The notes beneath the pieces were generated by a model. It saw only the letters and a list, made by a program, of their open reading frames with translations. It made no database searches and was not told the DNA's origin. This document shows positions 37,415 to 48,800 of a stretch of DNA of 64,000 bases, piece by piece. The DNA comes from Pyrocephalus nanus (taxonomy: Eukaryota > Chordata > Aves > Passeriformes > Tyrannidae). The DNA lies in NCBI GenBank assembly GCA_038380795.1, contig CM076266.1, positions 29,028,145 to 29,092,144 of the forward strand, given 5' to 3'. Both the position numbers and the translations under genes were made by a program. Position 1 is the stretch's first letter, and every line of letters starts with the position of its first letter.

Positions 37415-38831
37415 AGTACTTCAGCTTACCAGATTTCTGCTGGAAATACAACACAGCAGAGAGGAAGAACTCTAGGAGGTTCATGGAGTGTGTGGAAGAA
37501 AACTTTGTGACATAGCTGGTGAGTGAGCCAAGTAGGGAATGCACCCACTGGACCTGTTTGTGAGCAGGTAGGTGATGTGGTGGCTGGAGGCTGTGTTGGG
37601 CACAGTGATCACAAAATGATAGAGGTTTTGTTTCTCAAACAAGTAAGGCTGGGGATCAGCAGAATAGCTACCTGGGATTTCCAGAGGGCAGACTCTGGTC
37701 TGCTTAGGAGACTGATTAACAGAGTCCCTTGGAAGGCAGTCCTGAAGGGCAAAGCAGTCCAGGAAGGTTAGACATGCTTGAAGAAGGAAATCCTAAAGTT
37801 GCAGATGCAGGCTGTCTCCCTGTGCCCAAAGACAAGCCAGTGGGGAAGAAGACCAACCTGGCTGAATACAGAGCTATAACTGGACCTCAAGAAAAAATGG
37901 AGGTTTTGAACTTTGTAAGAAGGGGCAGGCTATTCAAGCAGATTACAAGGGTGTCTTGAGGTTATCCGGGGAGAAAATTAGAAGGGTCAAAGCCCAACTA
38001 GAAATTGATCTGGCTACTACTGTAAAAGACTAAAAATGTTTTCTATAAATACATTAGCAATAAAAAAACAGCGCTAAGGAGAATCTTCATCCTTTACTGG
38101 ATGCAGGAGGAAAATAGTGACAAAGAATAAGGAAAAGGCTGAGGTACTCAATGTTGCCTTTGCCTCAGTCTTGAACAGTAAGACCAGCTGTTCTCCAGGT
38201 ACCCACCCAGTTGGAAGACAGGGGCAGGGAGCAGAATGAAGATCCCAGAATCAAAGAAGAAATCGTCAGGGACCTACTACACCTGTGCAGCCAGCAGGAC
38301 AGTGCCCTGTACTGGGCACTGCTGAGGCTGCACCTCCAGTACTGTGTTCAGCTTCAGGCCTTCAAGAAAGACACTGGGATGCTGGAGCAAGTCCAGAGGA
38401 GGGCAACAAAGCTGGTGAAGAGTCTAGAGCACAAGTCCTGTGAGGAGCATCTGAGGGAGCTGGGGCTGTTTAGCCTGGAGAAGAGAAGGCTCGGGGGAGA
38501 CCTTAGCGATCTCTACAACTACCTGACAGGAGGTTGTAGCAAAGTGGGCGTCGGCTGCTTCTCCCAAGCAACAAAAGCAGCAGGACTAGAGGAACTGTCC
38601 TCAAATTGCAACAGGTGAGGTTTAGATTGGATACGAGGAAACATTTCTTCACCAGAAGGGCTGTTAAGCACTGGACCAGGCTGCTCAGGGAAGTGGTGGA
38701 GCCATCACTGCTAGTGGTATTTAGGAGACCTGTAAATATGGAACTTAAGGACATGGTTTGGTGCTGGGTAAACTGTTGGACTCCACGATCTTAAGGGGCT
38801 TTTTTCAACCTAAACAATTTTATGATTCTTT
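37415..38831 (+). mobile_element. CR1 LINE copy with internal deletion of the reverse-transcriptase core
   Basis: This plus-strand CR1 ORF2 is in pieces. The first piece matches the C-terminal endonuclease region (GHSDHKMIEVL, DFQRADSGLL). Next comes the linker resembling EKAEVLN and then [18 protein letters not shown]. The sequence then jumps directly to the far C-terminal region ([38 protein letters not shown]). The intervening RT palm, including the expected YxDD-type catalytic segment, is missing. The 3' tail ends with the terminal unit TTTTATGATTCTTTG near 38831. Reading frames are broken by stops and shifts, so the copy is dead. The left edge (near 37415) is approximate. Confidence 0.92.
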
Positions 38832-39659
38832 GGTTTTTCACTCCAAGATTCTTTGTTTTTCCCCATGGATCAGAAAGTGAGAGTAAAGGTTCAAAGTCAG
38901 CCAGGAAACCAATAGCAGGTTTGGGAATGGTACTTTTGTCAAATGGCAGTGATGAGACATTCAGGAACCATGTTTTCCTTCATCAGAGCTAGGATCTCTC
39001 ATTAATAGAAGATCCACTCTGCATCAAGACAGCTTGCTACTTAGATACTGAACCACGATACCATAAAGCATTTCTTCAGTCCCATTTTCACAGTAATTTA
39101 AATTTTAAGTAGGGAAAATATTAATCTCTGTGTCTTACCACAAGTGGGATGTCCTTCCTTTGTCTTCTTAGCCATCTTACATAACTGAATGGTTACAATT
39201 TTTAGGACAGGGATCATCTCTTATTCTCTGTGTCTACAGCACCTAGAAAAATGCTTCCCACTCAAGGATTTCCAGACATCACCACAACAAGCATATAGTG
39301 AATATTTTTAAAGTGGTTTGTTCAAAAGAATCTCTTTGGAAGATGCCATATGTTAAACTTCTAGCATTTGGGTTCCATTCACCCTGGTTCTCAAGACTCT
39401 CCTGTAGTCCTGTACAATCTACCATTTCAGCAATTTATATTTCTTTCCACCTTCTGTAATATTGAACACATAGCAGACTTTGATCCAGGGACACTCAAAT
39501 GGTCTTGCAGCACAGGTAGCAGTACTGTAACCGTCTGTTACTGTGATGATACAGCTTTGTTTAGTACTTAAATATGAATAATGCTGATGTTGCAGCTACA
39601 GTTTTAGTTGCATGCTGTTTGAGCATGCCAAGCACATTCAAGCTCCTCTCTTTAATTGA

Positions 39660-39756
39660 AAGCTGTTTTTTGTTTGGTTTTTTTGTTTGGTTGGTTTTTT
39701 GTTGTTTTGTTGTTGTTGTTGTTTGGTTGGTTGGTTTATTTATTTATTTATTTTAA
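39660..39756. repeat. T/G-rich simple repeat (TTTG, TTG, TTGG, then TTTA units)
   Basis: This low-complexity tract passes from TTTG-type through TTG and TTGG units into five TTTA/TTAT units. Confidence 0.9.
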
Positions 39757-42700
39757 GGGATATTCATCACTTGATTTTTATTACAGTACTACAAAATGCT
39801 GCCTGACATTGAATTTCCTGCCAAACAATAGGCTAGCCTGGCACATGAACAAACCACGTTGCTGCAAGCATTGACAAAACAGTCTTGCTCCTTCATCAGT
39901 CATTCCCAAGAAGTCTTTCATTTTACAGAAGTACTAATACATCCTAGAATCTGTTCTAACTGCAAAAGCGTTCTATCTTGCCGATTTACTACTGGGTGAC
40001 TGAATCGGGCAAAGAGTTCCCATAAAGAAGTCTGTACAAATGGAGTATAAACTGTGAATTATGGAATCAAAGTAAAAGCTCTCTGTACCAGCACCAGCTG
40101 ACAAGCTTACTCTCTTTTTTGAGGGTAAGAGAGGTGTTTGAGAACACCACTGCCCCTACATGGTGAAGCAAAGAGGGCGTGCTACTTTATCAGGTGGAAA
40201 GTCATGAACATCTGCATATTCATCTTCCAATAAGTGGCTCACCTTTATTCAGACAAGAGGTTACAAATGGGATGTTCCCTGAGGCCAGGTCCTAAAGGAC
40301 AGGACAGAGAACCCTCAAATACTGAAGGTGAAATCTGTGATGAAATACCTCAGCCAGCTGGTCATGGCTAAGTCTAAAAAGTTGTACAAGATTGTAGAAC
40401 TATCTTTCTGAAGGTAGTTCAGAAAAAATTAATGGCAATGGTTTAGTGGCTTTTTCAAAGTATCTTCATGTTCCTTTGAAATTTGCTTTGCTAATAAAAC
40501 AAATAGATCAGAATACTTATGGTATTTGTGCAGAAAAGTCTCTTTTCCTTCCCTCCCATCTTCTTCCATCCTGCTTTTGAATATTCTGGTTTTAGCAAAA
40601 CAGCAACAGGTCTGTTACATTTAAAGGAAAAATATTTTTATCATCTATTAGATGATAAAAATTCCAATTAAATGTCAGATTTCATGCACAAGCTTAAAGC
40701 CAAAATTAGAAAAAAAAGGAAAAAAAGTGCACAAAATTCCTTGCATTTCAGATGCACAGCAATCCCATATGTACAAAGATATCATTATCCCATTGAATAG
40801 CATCTTCTCTGTAGAAATCCAAGAGAAATGGAGTGTAAAAAAATACCGAGTAAAGCATAGGCAGTAGGTAGACTTGTCTTCTTGTGACTTGCCTGCTTTC
40901 TGATTTTTCCCTGTGACTAAGCTCAGTTACTTCCACTCTAATTTCTTGGGATACTACAGGCATCAGAAACCTGAGCTGGAGTCAATATGGTATATATAGC
41001 TTAAATAAGAGCAAGACAGCACAGCATCCCAGACCAGAAACTCTGAAAAAGCACTGAAATGACAGCAAAGCATAAAGCTTCTCACAAGCCAAGGGAGAAA
41101 AACAAACCTGGATTTGTATTTTCAGTCACATGGTTGCCTTTTTTAGTATTTCACTTCATTTATTCTACAAGCATGTAAGTTAAACCTGTGTCTTTGGCAA
41201 AGACCTTCAAAAGCAATCAGATTTTCCAACTTGCTGGAAAAGGGAGTGAATGTTCCCAAACAGAATCATTTAAGTAGAGGTACACAAAATCACTGTCTGT
41301 TTGGAAGAGTCACGTTCTTTTTCTTGAGCCCTTGTCTTCCCTGATTTCACAGCACCAGTGTTTTCTCCCTGCTGCAAACACAATGAATGGTGCCTGTGAG
41401 CCTTGGAGGTGGAAATGGAAAAGGTTCTCTAATGGAACATCTTACCTGACTAATAGCTCTTATTTTTGCAAGCAAGGCCTCTGTGTGCCTCCCCACAGTG
41501 TAGGCTCACCATCTGCCTTTGTTCTAATAAATGAACTCACATTACAAACACAGAGAGCAAACATACTCATATCCTGAACCTACTGCACCCAAGGGCCAGA
41601 TGTTTTTGCAGAATATATAACTAATAAATGTTTGCTCCCAAACATTTGAAATGGCTCACAATCATTCCTAATAACAAGCATAACGAGTGAAAAATTCCTC
41701 ATAGCTGTATTATAGGAGGTAAAAATCCATAAACAAATACTTACCTATTATCACTAATTGTATCTCAACAATATCTTTCCAATATAAAATTCTGCTTCCC
41801 ACAGAGTCTTGAACGTATTACTGATATCACACACAATTTGATGCCACCTTTCTGCCTCCTTGTAACACTAGTCTAATTTTGGAAGCTGCAGGCTTTCATT
41901 TCCAAAGTTTCACTTTCCAGGTGAACAATGCATTTAATTGTGCATCATCGCTGGCCTGTGAAACTCAGGAAATGCTTTTTTTCCCCAGTAACTTAAACAT
42001 AATCCTAGCTTTTTTCCTTCACGTACTGATGCTCAACACCAGTATCTTCTCCAAATATATGTATCTTTCAAATGACTCTTCCATAATCCACTTCCTAATT
42101 GGTAGTTTGTATCTCTCAGTATATTCAGATGTATAAACTGTGCAACAGATCCAGTAAAAAAAAAAAGACAATATAAATGACCTTTCAGATTTCATATACC
42201 AGTATTCCAGAGACCAAGGCTGTATGTTTTACAGTTGACTGCTGATGTTTATAGGTGCTGGAATTTCAGGTCCCACTTTTAAAGCACTTGGTTTCATAGA
42301 AATGATGCACAATCAACCATGGCCATAGTGCTGTATTAACTGCTTAAATTTTCTGCCTTTGCAACCCAAGGAACCTTCAGGTACCTGAAAAATGCACAGA
42401 AATAGCCTTTTAGCTATCAAATGAACCACATAAAATCTGCTCTGATACCATTTACCTTAAAGTTCAAATGGTTTATTCTCAGTGGTGCATATTTTTAAGG
42501 AAAGAAAGATTATCCATGCATACAGTTTAGGCACCAAACCTGAGCAGATTTCTGTCTAGTCATAGCCTGTTGTCAAAGACACTGGATGATATCAAACAAA
42601 TTTGACAGAATAGTAAGTGTCAGATGACTCAAAATTTCCCACTTCTGTAAATCTGATGAAATTAGCCAACAGACAGACCTTATTCATGTCCTCACTGAGG

Positions 42701-44599
42701 CACTGCCCATTAACATCACCCCTTAATACATGCTGTCCAATTCCAGTAGGAGACGTCAGAGAATCCCACACTAAAAAGTGGCATTTAGGATTCCCTAACT
42801 GCAGGAAAAAAGTTAACCCAAGTACCTACTTTATTAAACATCAGAGTATTTAATCACAATGCACCAAGCCATAAGAATTTTTTTTTTTAATTGGGTTTTC
42901 TTAGTCCCACTACTTCAATAATTATTTGCATCTATTTTAACTATTGCTCAGAACAGAGTGATGGCGCAAAGGAACTGAACTTGGAAAGGCTGAAGAGTTG
43001 GGGGGGAGTATATCTACTTTACTCGGCACTACAACAGCCAAATGTGCCCTATCAGTTACTGTGTCTCACATGATGAGGCAAGGATTGCTTAAAGCTGACT
43101 CAACTTCCCCAAACTTTATGACAGTTACAAAAAACTTGCCATGATTTAGAGTTCACAGAGATGAAGTTAAGCTTTCTCACCAGTCATCTCAAAATAACAC
43201 CTGCTTTATGAGAACTACAGCTGAAGGCCTTTTTGGCAGGGGCATTAATGCATGCACTTTATTTTCCAGGTCTGACTGGAAATGAGACCGAATGAGGAAT
43301 AATAAAAAATTAGAAATACTGCTCTCCATCTAACATATTGCTACACAAAAAGTGACAGTAGTTCCTCAAGCAGAAATACGCAGAAACACCAAAGCTACAG
43401 ACACACAAAAAGGTGTACTATTATTCTGGCAATAGCTCAGTGTGAAAAATGGTCAGGGACACCTGCAGCTAAGTCTATTGGGTTGACTCAGGTCTCCTGA
43501 TCAGCACTTTTGACACTTGTCTACATTTCACTCATTTCCTTTTTGGGATGAACAGTTCAGTGCACCTGCCTTTGCATATGCTGACAAGCACGGCACAAGG
43601 CATTCCTTCAGTCTCATTTATGTGTTGTACACTCCAAAAGGACCAAACCTCCAGTTCTTGGCGTTACAGGATTCAAACCAACCCAAATATCAAGAGATCT
43701 CAGACTACATGTAGTCTTTGAAAGAACTGCTGTACTAAAGATGAATATTTGCTAAGGCAAGCCACAGAATGATGATTGTTCAGATCAGAATAATGCTATC
43801 ATTGTTATACTCCTTTTTAACATGGTTTTCATTTACTGTAAATGTTACTAGTTTGATATTTATTACCAGCGTGGCAGAAAGGGCTAATGGGTCATGCAGC
43901 AGGGGTCAGCAATACATAAATCTCCAGGATAATACTCTCCATAAAAAAAAAGGAGATGACATGTAATGACCCTCCTCAAAGAGTCATTAGGAGAATTTTG
44001 TGATTTAAGCATTTTTTCTTGTGAGGCCAAAGATTTGTGACACAATAAATTCAGCTTCGGGGCTCATGGTATCAGACAAAAAAAACCCCAAAAAACTGTG
44101 GTGCCCTGATGCAAAACAATGATCTCTTGCAAATTTATCTGTAAGCATACCAACTCAGTAAGACCTCTGGCAGCTCCAATTTGTTATAAAAATTTTGACT
44201 AGTTAACTTTGTAACATTAAGCTTTAGGCTGGAAAATTACTACTTCTTTCCTTCCATGCACATATAGCCAGTGTAGAGTGCTGGGGAAAAAAAATCATTA
44301 ACATATCTTACGGCTACTTTGTCATAAACAGAGGCAAACAGTAACCTCTGGCCCACATCAGATGTGTACGACTGGGTCATCTAGCGACACAGAAGTCCAG
44401 TGGAATGACAGCCTGAGTCAATCAATCCCATACTCGTATATACTGCAAGAAATGAAATCCCTACTCAGAATAGGGCCACTCTCAAAGTTACAGAATGCTC
44501 AAGGCCTTGCCCAGTCTACTTCTAAGTATTTCCAAGAATGATCACAACCTCTTTGGGTCCTATCTCAGTATTTGACCTCCCCTTACACACACACTTCCC

Positions 44600-44623
44600 A
44601 AAAAAAAAAAAAAAAAAAAAAAA
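44600..44623. repeat. Poly(A) run of 24 bases
   Basis: An uninterrupted A24 preceded by a short CA stretch. It is not attached to a recognisable element. Confidence 0.95.
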
Positions 44624-45367
44624 TCTTAGTATTGCATTGGAGTTTTCCCTTGTTGCAACTTGTCTACATTATACAAGATCAGCACAGGCCATTGCACAAG
44701 TCACCGGATACTTCTGAGCTTCCTCTGCTGCAGAGTTAAATGCAGGTTAAAGGTCCAAGCATGTTTTTGAAATTACGTCATCCAAGAGCACAGAAAAGGT
44801 CCTGCAGTGTAAAGTGCCACAGCTGATGAAAGGAAAGGATGAAGTTCCTTCAAGCAATTAAGTCTGTGGCAGGCTATGAGCCACAGCAACAATAGCTTTT
44901 AGTAGTAAGAAGAGCAAAGACCATCACAACTTTCCTCAGAGTGATGGAAAAGAATTAAGACCTCTGCTCAGGAAAGATGCAGCTGACAACAATTCATATG
45001 AAAGAAAGTACTCCTGACTTGCTGATTTCAGTTCCAAATGGGAACTGACTTGCAAAACCTCAACCAGTTCTGCTAATCAAACGAAGAATGTCCGAATTTG
45101 ATAAGGGATACAGACAGCCTGATCTACTCACACACTTCTTCAAGCATGAAATCAGAAAAATTAGGATCTTATTTAGAATGTAAACATTTTTTTACGTATC
45201 TAAATGCTAAGCAGATTAAAAAGATACCACTATTAAATACCAAAGCATGTTCCATTATACTGCTCACTGACCCTCTTTCATTCCTGTAGGTCTTACAAAT
45301 ATGAGTCAGTGAAATATTGTAACTTTAATAAGCCCCAAAAAACACAAGTGATAAGAAACACAAGATA

Positions 45368-45373
45368 TTTATT
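45368..45373 (-). terminator. METTL6: Candidate METTL6 polyadenylation signal AATAAA
   Basis: AATAAA on the minus strand lies about 335 bp past the METTL6 stop codon. I found no canonical hexamer nearer the stop. It implies a 3' UTR of about 350 bases. Position and hexamer are the only evidence, and a more distal site is possible. Confidence 0.4.
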
Positions 45374-45707
45374 TTAAAAACCAGTTTTTAATAAAAATTA
45401 AAATAACAGTTATGATGATAACTAATGGAAGCTAATGCATAAAATTAACCATATTTAGTGTGCTTTACCTGATCCTCAAAGAGTGTTGCACAGGTTTTAC
45501 TTTATAAGTAGGAATACAGACGCTCAACCAGTTGTCTGCATCAGTAAACCATCTTAGCCGTGAATTAGAAATAGCATTCTTATTTTGTATCTGAGGACAG
45601 AAACCAACAGGAGGCAGTGGGTACAGTCATTTCTGGTTTACCAGAAAGATGAGCACACATGAGGCTATGTGCTAGCTGCCATTTCAAACAAGCAACGCTG
45701 TTGCTAA

Positions 45708-45868
45708 TCAGCAAGAACTTAACGTCTTACTGAAAGGCTTTTGAAATTTGCCTTGAAGAAAAACTCTTGGAACGCGCAAGTCTTCTTTCCTATTCACAGT
45801 TTCTCGCTGCACATATTCATTGACCACTTGCTCATATCCCTCAGCCTTGAAAAGCTGAGATAAGAACT
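45708..45868 (-). CDS. METTL6: METTL6 coding exon 5 and stop
   Basis: 161 bases complete the split Glu codon and encode [19 protein letters not shown] and then [20 protein letters not shown]. The exon ends in a short tail, KTLSSC, before TGA at 45710-45708. The acceptor is TCTCTTCCAG. The tail after FLQGKF differs from the human one, which is known to be the variable end of the protein. Confidence 0.93.
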
Positions 45869-48800
45869 CTGGAAGAGAATTGGGGGAAAAAAAAAGATGA
45901 AATATTATGTTTAAGCTATTTTTAAAACACCAGACAGCATTTATATAAGCATATGTTCTTCTCTGTTACAGCATGAAAATCACACAGGCCTTCAGATTTC
46001 AAGCTGTTCTATGCAGGCAGACTGCTGAAGAAAAATCAATACAGATCTCCTTCAGAAACATCAACCTAAGCAAAACAGCTTGTAAAACTGGGGCTTAAGC
46101 TAGTTACTCAGTTGATTTTCCAAAAATTGCCACATCTCTTATTTTTACTGAGCCTTGTCATTCTCATTGTGACTGATGCCAGTGCATTTTTTACTTTGTG
46201 CAGCTGACCTTCGCTGGCTGAATACATCACTCACGGCAAATAATTCAAAGGTAATCCAGTCTTGCAGATGCATCTCTGCTCAGGGAAGAGCACCACACCA
46301 TGTTACAGGCCATTGCTCAGCAGAAAAACTGACAAAGTGGCAAAGGGAATGTGGTGATAACAAGCCTCCACTAGGTCCAACTGAAAGCATTTTCCACAAA
46401 GAAAAGAATTTTAGTCAAAGCATATCTCCCTTAAGGAAGGCAGAAGTACCTCACAAACAGGGTGAACTACGCAGCAGGGAGGGTTGATTATGCCATTAAC
46501 TTGTCATGTTAATTAAAAATCGTAATTTTTCCTTTCCTGCACCTTATTTCACTTAGGCAGTAATTTCACAGTAAATTTAAGCCATTTCTAAACTTCTGTT
46601 CCTTGACAGAAAGCAAAGAGCATGCCATTTTCCACTGCTCAGGGGGATTGGCTCGATGAAACACTGATCTTGAGGGTACAGGAAGCACTAGAAGAGATGG
46701 TGTACTGAGGAAGATGAGACCACCCACTCTGGTGGCACTGCAGGCTTATATCAACCTAAGCCCACCGTGAAGCCACGCGCACTGGTTGTCAACAAAGCGT
46801 GTTCGTGTAAAATGGGGGACCCACATCGATGAAATATAAATAAACAGCACTTACTTGTGGACCTGTTGAAATCTCATTGTAAGGAAGTTGCACATACTTC
46901 ATAACACAAAACTGCAACCACACATTCCTCCACAAATTTAGTATTATTTCAAACAGTAAGAAAATAATGGATTTTTTTTTCCCATGGAAGAAGTTCAGTG
47001 TTGTTTTCTGAGGTCAGACATATTACAATAAGCATCATTCAAATCATCCCATGCAGCAATTACTTGATGTACTAGTGTAGTGCCAAATAAATGAAAAATA
47101 GCATGGGGTCGCAATCTGTGCAGAATTGATGGGAGTCATGTCCCCGGTAACAAAAGAATTCTCAAGCATTAAGCAGTATTGATATGAAAATTTGTGAGAT
47201 GAATGAGATCATAAGGATTAAAAATGGGGGCAGAGATGATCTGTGAGACAGTCCCAGACCAGTCCAAGGAAAAACAATTGCTAACACGAGCAATAGAAAA
47301 TAAATTCTCTTTTTTCCTTCCTTCCTCTTCCTCCTTCCTACCTCAATTCTCCCATCAGTGGAAACATGCATACTAGAGTGGAATTTCTCATTCAGGAACA
47401 ATTCTAACACACAATAAAAATGGGATTTAAAATTCCACAGCTAGGTCAGTCTCCTATTTGTTCCCTTTACCATCCGTTCTCCTTGCAAGGCCTAATTGTG
47501 CAAACAGTACTAAAAATCACTTCTAGATTCTAGAAAACAATTCTAGAAATGCTTCAATGAAGCTGTAGCACAGCCTGCCTTATCTCAGATTTCATCATTG
47601 TCCTGTGAAGGATAGAGAGAGGACAGAGAGACAAGATTAATAGGGTTTATATATCAGAATTAGCAATTAGGTAATATGCTATGGCATAAAATATGAATAA
47701 CATTTGCTTGGCTCTAAGCTGGTCTCTTCAGTGTCTATATTTTGCTTTAGACTAAAAACAAAGAGCCCCACAGAAATAAACTCACAGCTTTTATTACACC
47801 ATGCTCTACAACTGATAGGGGGAGTAATGAGTTTAGCTTGAGGAATAGGGAGTTAGAAGCTATGGCCAAACTATAATCCCAACTCATTTTGAAAGTCTAA
47901 GCAAATTCCTTCGTGTCTCTCTGTTTCACATTCTCCACCACTAAGCTGCAATAATTACCTTCCTTCCTAAACCATTATGAGCACTGTATTAAAAACTTTA
48001 TATACTGTATCACATAGAAATGTTTTTTTGCACCATCTTTACTGGGAAAAAAAACACAAAAAAACAGAAGACGGAGTGACCACAGCAAGTCAATGCCAGC
48101 TCAGCGGGATTTGTGCACAAGCTTCTCGGCAGTGTAGCCATGGTTCGGCTCTAGAAATCAATGGCTTCTTCAGTAGACCTCCATTTGCACACCAGGAATA
48201 GCCTTGCACAAAAAACAGTGTCAAGAAAACTGCTTAGTTGCTTCATGAAGATTATCAGTTGTCTGACTGAACACTGGTCTTTTTCCCTCAGCTAACAAAT
48301 CCAAATGAAATTCAGCAAGTTCAGAAACTGCTGCTCTTGGAACATACAACAAGCTCGTAAACAAGAAAAGTGCTCCATAAAGTCCTGCCAGTCTAAATAC
48401 CCTCTTGTTTCCAAAAAGGATGGTAAACGAAATACACCACAATTTAACAGCTCATCTGCACAAAACAGAACTTCCATGGGCATGTTGGCTGTTCCCTGAA
48501 GCAAGTTTAAACAGAAGATTCACAGAAAAGAAAGCACTCTACAGCATGTCTTACCTTCAGTAAAAAAATATGATCTTGTCCCATCTTGTCTAACATAAAA
48601 GTTTTCTCCAAGTTTGCTGCCGGATTTAAACCTGAGCATTGCATGATCATACAGTCCATAGTCTCGGAACAGGACACACTTGCCTGGTTTTAATACCTGT
48701 CACATAATACACACATGCTTCAAGAAAAACATTGCAACATATTAAGAGATAAATAAGGAACAACTTCAGTAAAATGGGTTGCGGATTCTGGTTGTTTCGG

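Larger units (their letters stand above)
38832..45367. other. Intergenic sequence downstream of METTL6 (right part of the desert)
   Basis: I see no gene. It contains a T/G-rich simple repeat with TTTA units (39660-39756) and an A24 run (44600-44623). All open frames are under 90 codons and lack family resemblance. Confidence 0.55.

Noticed and set aside
38211..38618. 135-codon frame resembling a protein with a [13 protein letters not shown] segment
   Set aside because: It is the C-terminal part of a dead CR1 ORF2, not a host gene.
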